From positions 434,001 to 498,000 of the forward strand of contig NZ_JAIVKI010000001.1 in assembly GCF_020524905.1 (NCBI RefSeq): a stretch of 64,000 nucleotides of DNA, given 5' to 3'. The notes under the pieces are model-generated. The model saw only the letters and a list, made by a program, of their open reading frames with translations. It ran no database searches and was not told where the DNA came from. Positions 27,588-36,194 of this stretch are shown one piece after another. The DNA is from Microbulbifer variabilis. Lineage in GTDB: Bacteria > Pseudomonadota > Gammaproteobacteria > Pseudomonadales > Cellvibrionaceae. The position numbers and the translations under genes are program-made. The stretch's first letter is position 1, and each line of letters opens with the position of its first letter.

Positions 27588-27661
27588 GGACGGGTTGGAC
27601 GGTGGCACTACTATCAACCCGTCCAATAACCCGTCCACTTGAGGCTGGATTTGGACGGGTT
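27588..27661. repeat. Integrase arm-type repeats, right end
   Basis: Two direct AACCCGTCC boxes (27616-27624 and 27628-27636, 12-bp spacing) are flanked by inverted GGACGGGTT boxes at 27588-27596 and 27653-27661. The direct pair matches that at the left end of the element (19447-19467). They lie between the integrase start and the att core. Confidence 0.75.
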
Positions 27662-27693
27662 AGCTTAGATTAACTGGGATGGTCCAGATAAGC

Positions 27694-27728
27694 AAAAGCC
27701 CCGGAAACACTAGGTTTGCGGGGCTTTT
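27694..27728 (-). terminator. Intrinsic terminator downstream of tmRNA
   Basis: AAAAGCCCC (27694-27702) pairs with GGGGCTTTT (27720-27728). On the minus strand the hairpin is followed by a T-run. It lies on the island side of the att core, so it was brought in with the element and now serves ssrA. Confidence 0.75.
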
Positions 27729-27749
27729 GAGGGCTGTCTGAGACAGCGA

Positions 27750-27774
27750 TTTGGTGGAGATGGCGGGAGTCGAA
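27750..27774. repeat. Right attachment site A (tmRNA 3' end)
   Basis: The last 23 bases of the tmRNA gene plus two adjacent T bases, containing ATGGCGGGAGTCGAA, recur at 19371-19394. Shortened or degenerate copies are at 18942-18959 and 15615-15639. Confidence 0.87.
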
Positions 27775-28141
27775 CCCGCGTCCGTCAGCACTCTGCCAGA
27801 GGCTCTACATGCTTAGCTCCGTCAATTGATTTAACCCATTACAGCCCGGCGGTCAGGACGTATAGGGCGATCCCGTAAGTTGTTTAACCGCTTACCCACG
27901 GACATGGCTTGCGGCGATCCAGTTCTGTATAACAGTCTACAGCGCGATACTGGAACCTTGCTGAAGACTGCTAAGGGACGAACCCTTAGTTAGTGCTTCA
28001 CAAGCTGCTTACGCAGCGAGTTGGGCACCGTAGTTGTCGTCGTTGGCAACTAATAAAGTACAGCTTTGGATTTACGTGATTCGCTGCCATCACGGCATGC
28101 ACCCAAGGTTTCGTCACCGGCGTCGAATCCAAGTCATCCCC
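27752..28141 (-). ncRNA. ssrA: tmRNA (transfer-messenger RNA)
   Basis: On the minus strand the RNA begins GGGGATGACTTGGATTCGACG (28141 downwards) and ends with a T-arm GGTTCGACTCCCGCC and terminal CCA at 27752, giving 390 nt. The tag reading frame lies at 28047-28009 and encodes ANDDNYGAQLAA followed by TAA, a standard proteobacterial-type degradation tag. It rescues ribosomes stalled on broken mRNAs together with SmpB, whose gene is only 1.5 kb away. The 3' end is intact despite serving as integration target, because the att core regenerates it. Confidence 0.97.
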
Positions 28142-28169
28142 GATAAGAAACACTCTCGTGTGTCATCTA

Positions 28170-28196
28170 AGTATACCCCAAACTTGGGCATTGCAA
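28170..28196 (-). promoter_or_regulatory. Possible sigma-70 promoter of ssrA
   Basis: On the minus strand TTGCAA (28196-28191) and TATACT (28175-28170) are separated by 15 bp, slightly short of optimal. The -10 ends about 28 bases before the mature 5' end, which fits a precursor processed by RNase P. Confidence 0.45.
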
Positions 28197-28258
28197 TAAA
28201 TTTTTATGTGCCAGGGATTTTTTGAGATGTTTGGAAAGAGCAATTGAAATTGGGGAGT

Positions 28259-28280
28259 CCCGACGGCTATCGCCGCCGGG
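28259..28280 (-). terminator. Hairpin downstream of the first NSS transporter gene
   Basis: CCCGGCGGC / GCCGTCGGG on the minus strand form a 9-bp stem with one G-U pair, just after the transporter stop. There is no clear U-run, so intrinsic termination is uncertain. Confidence 0.4.
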
Positions 28281-28297
28281 GTGCTTAGAAAGTGGAG

Positions 28298-29644
28298 TTA
28301 CATCACTGACTGGGCGAAGGCTGCCAGGATCAATAATGGGCAGACGATACGCACATACCAGGGCCAGATTTTCCAGAACAGGGTGTGCTCAATATCCTCA
28401 TGGCCTTTCTTTAGCTCGCCCAGCAGCTGGTCACGGCGCCAGATCCAGCCGGCAAAGATGCATAGGGCGATGCCGAGTATGGGTTGTCCATATTCGGTGC
28501 TGATACTGACTATCAGTCCAAATAAAGCATCGAAGTTATAAATGATGGCGCTGCTGATGCCGAAGATCACCAGGCCCACCACAGGGGTGGCGATACGGCG
28601 TGGAATGCCTAGGTTCTCAATAGAGAAAGCCACCGGTACTTCCAGCATGGAAATGGAGGAGGTGAGGGAGGCGATAACCATCAAGGCAAAGAAGGCAATG
28701 GCAACGAATACGCCGGCTTCGCCCATGGTGTCGAACAGTGCTGGCAGTACCTGCAGGATCAGGTTGGGCCCGGCGATCAGGGCGCCGTCAGCAGAGAAGA
28801 TCTGGGTACCGGATTCCTGCGCTACATACATAGCGGGCAGGATCAGCAGGCCGGCGGTGAAGGCGATGCCCACGTCGATCAGGGTCACCAGGGCGCCTAG
28901 GCGCGGCAGGCTCTCTTGCTGGCTCAGGTAGGAGCCGTAGATCAGCATGGTGCCAACACCTAGAGACAGCGAGAAGAAGGCCTGCCCCATGGCGGAGATC
29001 AGTAGCTTCGGTGTGAAGTGACTGAAGTCTGGCATCAGGTACACCTCCAGGCCGGTAAAGGCACCGGGCTGGGTGAGAACATAGGCAATCAAAAGCAGCA
29101 GCAGGATGATCAGAGAAGGCATCAACAGCGTGGACCAGCGCTCGATACCTTTCTCTACTCCGCTGGCAATAATCAACATGGTGAGGCCACTGAAGATTGC
29201 GGTGAAGAGCAGGTTGCGTTGGGTGCTGTTTCCCGTCATCCACTGTGCCGTTTCCTGTGCGCCAAACAAGGCGGCGAAAGGCTCGGCCAAATGGGCCACC
29301 ATCCAGCCGGCCACAATGGCGTAAAAACTCAGAATCAGGGATGCCACCAGGATACCGCCAAAGCCGGCCAGGCCGCCGAAGAAGCGGCTGATAGGGCCAA
29401 TGGAGATGGTGCGCAGTGCCTGCACCATATTACGCCGTGCATAGCGGCCGATGGTAAGTTCAGCCATCAATGCCGGGTAGGCGAGGGCGAAAGCCAAAAA
29501 TAGATAGGCCACTACGAAGGCGGCGCCGCCATTGCTGGCGGCTTTGGTGGGAAAACCCCAGATATTGCCGAGGCCTACGGCGGACCCGGCGGCGGCCATC
29601 AAAAAGCCAATATTCGAGCTGAATTGTCCTCGGGGTGCACTCAT
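28298..29644 (-). CDS. Sodium-dependent NSS (SNF) family transporter
   Basis: This 448-residue inner-membrane protein of the neurotransmitter:sodium symporter family has about 11-12 hydrophobic segments. It opens with the signature FLMAAAGSAVGLGNIWGFP, which forms the sodium and substrate sites of TM1. Family members import amino acids or related compounds driven by sodium, which suits a marine cell. It is transcribed towards ssrA and follows smpB on the same strand (40 bp gap). A second NSS gene lies on the far side of smpB. The substrate cannot be deduced. Confidence 0.93.
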   Translation of the reverse strand: MSAPRGQFSSNIGFLMAAAGSAVGLGNIWGFPTKAASNGGAAFVVAYLFLAFALAYPALMAELTIGRYARRNMVQALRTISIGPISRFFGGLAGFGGILVASLILSFYAIVAGWMVAHLAEPFAALFGAQETAQWMTGNSTQRNLLFTAIFSGLTMLIIASGVEKGIERWSTLLMPSLIILLLLLIAYVLTQPGAFTGLEVYLMPDFSHFTPKLLISAMGQAFFSLSLGVGTMLIYGSYLSQQESLPRLGALVTLIDVGIAFTAGLLILPAMYVAQESGTQIFSADGALIAGPNLILQVLPALFDTMGEAGVFVAIAFFALMVIASLTSSISMLEVPVAFSIENLGIPRRIATPVVGLVIFGISSAIIYNFDALFGLIVSISTEYGQPILGIALCIFAGWIWRRDQLLGELKKGHEDIEHTLFWKIWPWYVRIVCPLLILAAFAQSVM

Positions 29645-29684
29645 ACTAAATCCCGTAATTATTCTTCTAATGGTTTTCTGTGCA

Positions 29685-30164
29685 CTACTTGTGCGTAACG
29701 CGCATCAGGCGCTGCTTTTCGCGGTTCCAATCGCGCTTCTTCTCGGTTTCCCGTTTATCGTGCATGGCCTTACCTTTGGCCAGGCAGATTTCGCACTTCA
29801 CCAAATGGCCTTTCCAATACAGCGCGGTGGCAACAACGGTGTGCCCCTTCTGCTCCACCGCGGCGATCAGCTTGGAAAGCTCACGTTTGGTGAGTAGCAG
29901 ACGGCGGGTGCGGTCGGGCTCTGTCACATAGTGGGTGGAGGCACTGGCGAGCGGCTGGATATTGGAACCCAGCAGCCAGGCTTCGCCATTTTTAAAAATG
30001 ACATAGCTGTCGGTGAGTTGGGCTTTGCCCTCGCGACAGCTTTTCACTTCCCAGCCCTGCATCTCAACGCCCGCCTCAAACTTCTCCTCAATGAAGTAGT
30101 CGTGACGGGCCTTCTTGTTGAGGGCGATGGTATTGGATGTTTGCGCTTTCTTTTTCTTGGCCAT
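29685..30164 (-). CDS. smpB: SsrA-binding protein SmpB
   Basis: This 159-residue protein has the SmpB OB-fold motifs [27 protein letters not shown] near the N-terminus, [15 protein letters not shown], and a basic C-terminal tail ([14 protein letters not shown]), which enters the mRNA channel in trans-translation. It binds tmRNA and delivers it to stalled ribosomes. The gene is flanked by the two NSS transporter genes on the same strand and lies close to ssrA. Length and motifs are standard. Confidence 0.98.
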   Translation of the reverse strand: MAKKKKAQTSNTIALNKKARHDYFIEEKFEAGVEMQGWEVKSCREGKAQLTDSYVIFKNGEAWLLGSNIQPLASASTHYVTEPDRTRRLLLTKRELSKLIAAVEQKGHTVVATALYWKGHLVKCEICLAKGKAMHDKRETEKKRDWNREKQRLMRVTHK

Positions 30165-30179
30165 GAAAACTTCTAATGA

Positions 30180-31598
30180 CTAGATAAAACTGTGTCCAAA
30201 AAACTTCAGGGCTACGGTGTTGATAAAGATCAACAGCAGTATCAATGGGATAAAGGTGCCCAGGGAGAAGTTTACGTATTTTTGTGAGAAAGAGCCGGCA
30301 AAGGCGGGGTCGCCTTCCTGTAGCTCCTTGTCAAAGTTGGCTTTCTTCCACTTGTAGATCACAAACAGACATACCAGCAGGCCGTTTAGCGGCAAGATAG
30401 TATCGTAGAAGATGATCTCCACCAGGTCGAAGAAGGACTTGTTGACGCCGGCCAACTGTACAAATTCAGTGAACCAGTTGACCATGCCAAACGAAGCTGC
30501 GCAAGCGATGGCCAGGACAAACTGTACTCCGGCGACAAGGTAAATCGCTTTTTTGCGCTCCATATTGCGCTCATCGCGAAGGGTGGCGATGGGTACTTCG
30601 ATAATAGAAACCAGTGAGGTAATCGCGGCCACCAGCACCAGGAAGAAAAAGATGGCGGCCACTACGCTCGCGCCGATATAACCGATGCTGTCCTGCAGAG
30701 CGAGGAAGATCTTCGGTAGGAACAAGAAGATCATACCTGCGGAGGACTCGCTCAGTTCGGAGGGATCAATCTGCGGGTTGAAGTGGAAAATACTCGGCAG
30801 AATCAGCAGGCCTGCGGTAAATGCGACCAGGGTATCGGTGATGGCAACGGCGCGGGAGGAGCCGGAGATGGAGTCCCGTCTCTTCATGTAAGAGCCGTAG
30901 GTGATCATAATGCCCATACCCAGAGACAATGAGAAGAAGGCCTGGGCCATAGCCTTGCTCACTACATTACCGTCGATCTTGCTGAAATCTGGCACCAGAT
31001 AGTACTTCACTCCCAGGAAGGCGTTGTCCAGAGTCAGAACAAAAATGACTAGGCCGAGCAGCATAACGAACAGCATCGGCATCAGGGTTTTAGCTGCGCG
31101 TTCGATACCGTCTTTTACGCCCATAGCGAGAATGGCGTTAATGATCAGCATTAATACCACCAGGTAAATAAATACCTTGGGGGTATTGATAAAGTGGATA
31201 AAGAAATCCGGGGTGGCGAGCAGGTTGAGGTTGCCGGTTATGGTTTCAGCCAGGTACCCGAGTACCCATACGGTAACCACCAAGTAAAAAACAGCGATCA
31301 TAAAAGGCGTGATCAGGGCCAGCCAGCCGGGAATTCGCCACAGAAATGAGCCGTTGGAGAGCTGGCGGTAGGCGCCAACCGGGTCTTTATCAGAGCGGCG
31401 CCCCAGTGCTAACTCGGCCATCATTACCGGCAGGCAGATCAGGAAAACGAAGAGAGCATAGACCAGCAGGAAAGCACCGCCTCCGCTCTTGGTGGCTGCT
31501 ACCGGGAACGCCACCAGATTACCAATACCAACTGCGGAACCAGCTGCGGCTAGGATAAAGCCCAACCTTGACCCAAAATGCTCTCTCACTGCGGTCAT
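30180..31598 (-). CDS. Sodium-dependent NSS (SNF) family transporter, second copy
   Basis: This 472-residue protein starts at ATG 31598 (TAVREHFGSRLGF), after a GAGAG site and where family homology begins; the longer frame to 31679 is unlikely. It has the NSS TM1 signature FILAAAGSAVGIGNLVAFP and about 12 hydrophobic segments. It differs clearly from the first copy, which suggests a different substrate rather than a recent duplication. It lies 15 bp upstream of smpB, so smpB is probably co-transcribed with it. Confidence 0.93.
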   Translation of the reverse strand: MTAVREHFGSRLGFILAAAGSAVGIGNLVAFPVAATKSGGGAFLLVYALFVFLICLPVMMAELALGRRSDKDPVGAYRQLSNGSFLWRIPGWLALITPFMIAVFYLVVTVWVLGYLAETITGNLNLLATPDFFIHFINTPKVFIYLVVLMLIINAILAMGVKDGIERAAKTLMPMLFVMLLGLVIFVLTLDNAFLGVKYYLVPDFSKIDGNVVSKAMAQAFFSLSLGMGIMITYGSYMKRRDSISGSSRAVAITDTLVAFTAGLLILPSIFHFNPQIDPSELSESSAGMIFLFLPKIFLALQDSIGYIGASVVAAIFFFLVLVAAITSLVSIIEVPIATLRDERNMERKKAIYLVAGVQFVLAIACAASFGMVNWFTEFVQLAGVNKSFFDLVEIIFYDTILPLNGLLVCLFVIYKWKKANFDKELQEGDPAFAGSFSQKYVNFSLGTFIPLILLLIFINTVALKFFGHSFI

Positions 31599-31792
31599 AG
31601 TACTCTCGCTATTATTTTTTATCAGATACAGCTTGTCATTTTTGTTATTCCGACAGGGCCGGGTTTGCCCCGCCGGCAAAAAATGCGATTGTTACAGGAA
31701 TTGTCTTGCTTGAGTAGCGCCGACTGGCAAAATTAGCGGCCGAACGACAATCCCAGGCGATTTTGCCTGGCGGACTGGATTAGACAGTAGGA

Positions 31793-32233
31793 ATGACTGA
31801 AATAGAGCGAAGCGCGCTGGTGATGTACAGCGCGGAACAAATGTTTGATCTGGTCAATGATGTGGCCAGTTATCCGCAGTTTTTACCGGGGTGTCGCGGT
31901 GCCGAGATTCTGTATCGGGATGAAGAAACCCTGGAGGCGCGTCTGGATTTATCGCGCGCGGGTATTCGTCAGAGCTTTACCACGCGCAATCAATTAGTGC
32001 GCCCAACCAATATGACCCTGACCCTGGTGGATGGGCCTTTCGAGAATTTCACCGGTCACTGGACATTTACCCCTTTGGCCGAGAGCGCTTGCAAGGTGAC
32101 TTTCTCTCTCTCTTTCGCTATGAAAAGCCGTTTAATTGCCGCTGCGGCGGGTAAATTGTTTAGCGATCTGGCCAATCAAATGGTTGCAGTAATGTGCACG
32201 CGCGCAGAGGAAATATACGGGAAGCCCCAATGA
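31793..32233 (+). CDS. ratA: RatA/Coq10-like START-domain protein
   Basis: This 146-residue protein has the polyketide-cyclase/START fold of RatA (PasT) and Coq10: YSAEQMFDLVNDVASYPQFLPGCRGAEIL at the start and a C-terminal FAMKSRLIAAAAGKLFSDLANQMV helix that covers the hydrophobic pocket. Proposed family roles are ubiquinone binding or transport and, in E. coli, inhibition of 70S ribosome association. The gene overlaps rnfH by 4 bases, the usual pairing, and is divergent from the NSS/smpB unit. Confidence 0.93.
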   Translation: MTEIERSALVMYSAEQMFDLVNDVASYPQFLPGCRGAEILYRDEETLEARLDLSRAGIRQSFTTRNQLVRPTNMTLTLVDGPFENFTGHWTFTPLAESACKVTFSLSFAMKSRLIAAAAGKLFSDLANQMVAVMCTRAEEIYGKPQ

Positions 32234-32583
32234 CGGAAGAGAAAACGATCTCGGTGGAGGTGGTGTACGCACTACCTCACGAGCAACGCTTGATGCGTTT
32301 GCTGGTAAAAGAAGGCACTACTGCAAGGGAAGCCTTGATTCGCTCGGGCATTCCCAAAGAGTATCCGGAAGTGGACCCGGACACTGCCAAAATGGGTATT
32401 TTTGGTCAGGTGTTGGGTAGTAAGGGCTTGCCGCCGGCGGAAAGCTATGAGCTGCAACCGGGCGACCGTGTTGAGGTGTATCGCCCGCTGATCGCCGACC
32501 CGAAAGAGGCGCGCAAGCAGCGCGCCGAGAAGGCCAAGCGACTGGCCGAGAAAAAGAAAGGTGCTGAGGGCTCTTCGACTTAG
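32230..32583 (+). CDS. rnfH: RnfH family ubiquitin-like protein (RatB)
   Basis: This 117-residue protein starts at ATG 32230, overlapping the ratA stop (ATGA). The beta-grasp fold core ISVEVVYALPHEQRLMRLLVKEGTTAREALIRSG and GDRVEVYRPLIADPKEARKQRA are characteristic of RnfH. The C-terminal tail is very basic and Lys/Ala-rich. The function is not established; it is nearly always paired with ratA in proteobacteria. Its stop overlaps that of the convergent bamE by 3 bases. Confidence 0.93.
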   Translation: MTEEKTISVEVVYALPHEQRLMRLLVKEGTTAREALIRSGIPKEYPEVDPDTAKMGIFGQVLGSKGLPPAESYELQPGDRVEVYRPLIADPKEARKQRAEKAKRLAEKKKGAEGSST

Positions 32584-32924
32584 GGCCAGCCTGCCGGCTG
32601 CCAGTCGCCACTGGTGGCCACCAGGGAATCCTCCTCAAAATAAACGCTAAAGCGCTGCTGAGTGATTTTGCCCTTCTTGTCGCGGACGCGGTTGATATAG
32701 TCCCAGCGGTTGGGGTTATAAGTATCTTCCAGCAACGGCGTGCCGAGAACAAACTGTACTTGGCGGCGGGTCATACCGGGCTTCAGCTGGTCGACCATCT
32801 CCTGGGTAATGATATTGCCCTGCTGTACCTCAATGCGGTGCACACCGGGAAACTTAACCAGTGAGCAAGCTCCAAGAAGGGCGCACAGACTGGCGATGGC
32901 GATAAATTTCAGGCTAGGCGGCAT
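32580..32924 (-). CDS. bamE: Outer-membrane assembly lipoprotein BamE (SmpA/OmlA)
   Basis: This 114-residue lipoprotein has a lipobox LLGAC at about residue 20 and the BamE core QGNIITQEMVDQLKPGMTRRQVQFVLGTPL, then NRWDYINR. It is a component of the BAM complex that inserts beta-barrel proteins into the outer membrane. It is divergent from fur and convergent with rnfH, the arrangement found in pseudomonads and relatives. Confidence 0.97.
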   Translation of the reverse strand: MPPSLKFIAIASLCALLGACSLVKFPGVHRIEVQQGNIITQEMVDQLKPGMTRRQVQFVLGTPLLEDTYNPNRWDYINRVRDKKGKITQQRFSVYFEEDSLVATSGDWQPAGWP

Positions 32925-33200
32925 TCATTGCTCCATTATGTTCTTTCATACGGCATCTCTGGCACCGATATTTAGCGGCTACCCGGAATAGGCCCCTGCG
33001 CGCAGGGAAAGTTCCCTCCCGCTGCGATTTACCCCTGTCTGGGTAGCTGGGGTTCCGCTGACTCCGTTCAGCATGGGATAATAACCGAAGAGTCGGCTCG
33101 CTGACAGGCGGGAATCTGTGGTCTTATTCGGGTATAGACCTCTTCAGTGGGCTGATGCAAGTAAAGACAATTCATAAATCCTGTCGGGAAATATCTATTC

Positions 33201-33611
33201 ATGTCGAACGAAAACCAGGAATTGCGCAAGGCCGGTCTGAAGGTCACTCTGCCGCGGGTTAAGATTCTGCAGTTGCTAGAAAGCACCAGTGAGCAGCACC
33301 TGAGTGCTGAGGATGTGTATAAGCTACTGCTGGAAGCGGGGGAGGATGTCGGACTGGCTACTGTCTACCGGGTGCTTACCCAGTTTGAAAGCGCAGGCCT
33401 GGTTGTTCGTCACAACTTCGATGGTGGCCACTCCGTATTTGAGCTGGATCGCGGAGATCATCACGACCATATGGTGTGCACCGATACCGGTAAGGTCATC
33501 GAGTTTCACAATGAAAAAATCGAAGAATTGCAGCGCCAGATCGCGGAAGAACATGGTTATGAGCTGACAGGTCACAGCTTAGTGCTGTATGTGAAGGCGA
33601 AAGATAAGTAA
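33201..33611 (+). CDS. fur: Ferric uptake regulator Fur
   Basis: This 136-residue protein has the N-terminal winged helix (LRKAGLKVTLPRVKILQLLE, EDVYKLLLEAGEDVGLATVYRVL) and the metal-binding dimer domain with GDHHDHMVCTDTGKVIEF. It lacks the second C-terminal CxxC pair, as in Pseudomonas Fur. With ferrous iron it represses iron-uptake genes. It is divergent from bamE over a 276-bp gap that should hold both promoters. Confidence 0.97.
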   Translation: MSNENQELRKAGLKVTLPRVKILQLLESTSEQHLSAEDVYKLLLEAGEDVGLATVYRVLTQFESAGLVVRHNFDGGHSVFELDRGDHHDHMVCTDTGKVIEFHNEKIEELQRQIAEEHGYELTGHSLVLYVKAKDK

Positions 33612-33619
33612 TTCTATCG

Positions 33620-33641
33620 GGTGCGGCGGCCGCCGCACCCA
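33620..33641. terminator. Palindromic terminator between fur and the acyltransferase gene
   Basis: A perfect 22-bp palindrome GGGTGCGGCGG/CCGCCGCACCC followed by ATTTTAT. It lies between convergent genes and probably stops transcription from both sides. Confidence 0.7.
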
Positions 33642-33653
33642 TTTTATGCCCGC

Positions 33654-34259
33654 TTACTGCTGAGGCTGGCAGGGCGGAGTATAGAGCTCTGGGAATTTCC
33701 CAATTTTATCCGCGTAAAATTCCCTCAATTTGTTTAATTCCGCTTCCAGGTTTTCACCCAGTTGTGCGATAGGGCCAATGCCCACTTCCTTCTTCGAGAA
33801 ATTGATAAAGCCCAATACCAGCGGCACCTTGGCGCTGCGCGCAATATGGTAAAAGCCGGATTTCCAGCGCTCACTCAAACCGCGAGTGCCCTCGGGTGGA
33901 ATGGCAATGATCAGTTCCTTGCGCAACTTGAACTGGCGTACGGTGGCGTCTACCAGATTGTTGGCCTTGCTGCGGTCTACGGCGATGCCGCCAAACCAGC
34001 GCATGGGGCCTCCTAGGGGGAACTTGAAGAGTTTGTCTTTGCCCATCCACTGTGGGGTCATCTTCAGTTTGAGCGCGGCGAGAATAAAGTAGTAGCCGTC
34101 CCAGTTGGTGGTGTGGGGAGCCCCGATCAATACATACTTCTTAAGCTTCAAGGATTGCTGGTCGCCATTTACGCGCCAGCCGTGCAACTTTAGCAACAGC
34201 TTGGCAATCTGGCGTAGCAGCGGAGTGACAATCGGGGTGTTAAAAATCGTTCTCTGCAT
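33654..34259 (-). CDS. PlsC-like 1-acyl-glycerol-3-phosphate acyltransferase family protein
   Basis: This 201-residue protein has the acyltransferase motifs: HTTNWD (HxxxxD, about residue 49), GGIAVDRS, and IIAIPPEGTRG (the PEGTR block). It has a hydrophobic N-terminal helix for membrane association. It belongs to the short PlsC-like branch often annotated as glycerol acyltransferase; the natural acceptor is not certain. It is monocistronic and convergent with fur. Confidence 0.87.
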   Translation of the reverse strand: MQRTIFNTPIVTPLLRQIAKLLLKLHGWRVNGDQQSLKLKKYVLIGAPHTTNWDGYYFILAALKLKMTPQWMGKDKLFKFPLGGPMRWFGGIAVDRSKANNLVDATVRQFKLRKELIIAIPPEGTRGLSERWKSGFYHIARSAKVPLVLGFINFSKKEVGIGPIAQLGENLEAELNKLREFYADKIGKFPELYTPPCQPQQ

Positions 34260-34523
34260 AAACTCGGCCGATACTACTCAAACAAAGTTAAACAAGCGGC
34301 CCAGTATATGGTGACTTTTGCTGCCACACCCAGTCATATTTGGTCTATTTGTCCTAAAACGGCATTTATCACCGGCAGGCCGGCTATTTTGCCGGATTGT
34401 TGACGGTTATTTATTGATCTACGAGATATGATTGCCCACCTCCCCACCGGGAGAGGTTGGGCTGTCTTGCTGGTCAGTTCAAAAATGCGTCGAGGTGGGT
34501 TGAATTGGGCGTTGCGGGACAGC

Positions 34524-36194
34524 TCAAGGCGTTCTGGTCAGCATTTCTTCCGCGTGGGCCAGTGACTGGGGGCTGGGTTGTCCGCCCAGCATGCGCGCGA
34601 TCTCCTCGCGGCGTTCATCATTTTTTAGCTCGCGGAGGGCGACAAACGCCTGTTCTCCATCGCTGTGCTTCTCCACCAGATATTGGCGATGGGCCCGTGC
34701 GGCCACCTGAGCCAGGTGGGTAACGCAAATCACCTGGCCGCTGCAGCCATTACGGGTCTCGCCAAGCTGGCGCAGCAGGCGGCCCACCACATCGCCGGTG
34801 GCCCCGCCGATCCCCACATCCACCTCATCGAATACCAGAGTGGGGGTGCGCGAGGTCTGTGCCGTCACCACCTGAATGGCGAGACTTACCCGAGACAGCT
34901 CACCACCGGAGGCAATTTTACCCAGAGGGCGCGGTGGCTGGCCGGGGTTGGTGGAAATTAGGATTTCCACCTCTTCCAGGCCGTGGCTGCAGGGCATATC
35001 CAGAACCTGTAAGGCAAGTTCAACCCTGGCATGGGGCATGGCCAGATCCATTAACTGTCGGTTTACCGACTCGGCGAGCTTTATCGCCGCCTGCTGCCGC
35101 AGCTTACTCAGCTTTGTGGCGACGGTGCGAAATTCTTTTTCTAACTTGCCGCAGGTGTCGGCGAGGCGCTCTAGAGTGTCTTCGGTGTCGATATCGTCCA
35201 GTTCATCTTGCAATTGTCGCTGTAGAGCGGGCAGTTCACTGGGTTGCACGCGGTGCTTGCGCGCAGATTGATAAATTGCACTGAGGCGCTCCTCAACTTC
35301 GGCGAGTCGTTCAGGGTCCATCTCGAAACGATCGATATGTCGAGACAGGGTGCCGGCCGCTTCGTCGATCTGGATGCGCGCACTATCGAGCATCTGCGCC
35401 ACCTCAACTAAAGCCGGTGCCTGTTCGGGCATGGCGGAAAGCAATTGCAGGGCACGGTGCAGTTGTTCGGCAATATCCCCCTCACCACCGGATAAGAGCG
35501 CGGCGAGTTGATAGCTGCCATTAAGGATGTCGCCGGCATTGGCCAGTTGTCTTTGCTCACTCTCCAGCGCTTCGATCTCGCCTTCACTCAGATTCAGCTG
35601 CTCGAGTTCGCGCAGTTGGTACTGCAGCAGGTTGCGTCGGGCCTCAGCTTCCTCAGCACTGTCGGCCAGATTGCGGTAGCGGCGATACTGGTCCTGCCAA
35701 GTCTTGTAGCGGCTGCGGGTTTCGGCGGCCAGCTCTTGAGCCTGGGCGAACTCGTCCAGTAGACGACGGTGAGTCTCCTTTTTAAGCAGAGATTGATGCT
35801 CGTGCTGACTGTGGATATCAATCAGTTGCTCTCCCAGGGCGCGCAACTGCAGAAGGGTTACCGGCTGGCCGTTAATGTATGCCCGTGAGCGGCCATCGGC
35901 ACCGAGAGTGCGCCGCAGTATGACTTCTTGCCCGCTATCCAGCTCCTGGGATTTGAGCCAATCGCTGGCACTGGGGTAGCCGGAGATATCGAAAGTGGCA
36001 CAGACATCGGCGCGCCGGGCACCGGTACGCACCAGTTCGGCGCTGCCGCGGCCGCCCAGGGCGAGCCCCAAGGCGTCTAATGTGATGGATTTTCCCGCGC
36101 CGGTTTCGCCGGTGAGGGTGCTGGTTCCGGGGCCGAACTCCAACTCCAGTTGGTCCACCAGGGTGAATTGGCTGATAGACAGGTGCAGCAACAT
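34524..36194 (-). CDS. recN: DNA repair ATPase RecN
   Basis: This 556-residue protein is an SMC-like ATPase: Walker A GETGAGKSITLDAL near residue 30, long coiled-coil arms (about 150-370), ABC signature IASGGELSRVSLAIQ and Walker B TPTLVFDEVDVGIGG. It acts in double-strand-break repair, holding DNA ends for RecA. Length agrees with the family. It is divergent from grpE, and the roughly 230-bp gap contains the heat-shock promoter reading the other way. Confidence 0.97.
   Translation of the reverse strand: MLLHLSISQFTLVDQLELEFGPGTSTLTGETGAGKSITLDALGLALGGRGSAELVRTGARRADVCATFDISGYPSASDWLKSQELDSGQEVILRRTLGADGRSRAYINGQPVTLLQLRALGEQLIDIHSQHEHQSLLKKETHRRLLDEFAQAQELAAETRSRYKTWQDQYRRYRNLADSAEEAEARRNLLQYQLRELEQLNLSEGEIEALESEQRQLANAGDILNGSYQLAALLSGGEGDIAEQLHRALQLLSAMPEQAPALVEVAQMLDSARIQIDEAAGTLSRHIDRFEMDPERLAEVEERLSAIYQSARKHRVQPSELPALQRQLQDELDDIDTEDTLERLADTCGKLEKEFRTVATKLSKLRQQAAIKLAESVNRQLMDLAMPHARVELALQVLDMPCSHGLEEVEILISTNPGQPPRPLGKIASGGELSRVSLAIQVVTAQTSRTPTLVFDEVDVGIGGATGDVVGRLLRQLGETRNGCSGQVICVTHLAQVAARAHRQYLVEKHSDGEQAFVALRELKNDERREEIARMLGGQPSPQSLAHAEEMLTRTP

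Larger units (their letters stand above)
19371..27774. mobile_element. Integrative element in the tmRNA gene (P4-type integrase, C4-like RNA)
   Basis: The element is bounded by direct repeats B and A (tmRNA 3' end). The integrase gene is next to the tmRNA end and faces inwards, as is usual for tmRNA/tRNA-targeting islands. Two AACCCGTC(C) boxes at 12-bp spacing occur near each end (19447-19467 and 27616-27636), with inverted copies at 27588 and 27653; these are probable integrase arm sites. Contents from right: int, a 287-residue gene, an AlpA-like gene, a winged-helix-like gene, a 266-residue gene with iteron-like repeats, a C4-like RNA, an 83-residue gene, then cargo. No primase-helicase, capsid or conjugation gene is visible, so it is a satellite-like island rather than a full prophage. 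Confidence 0.87.
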
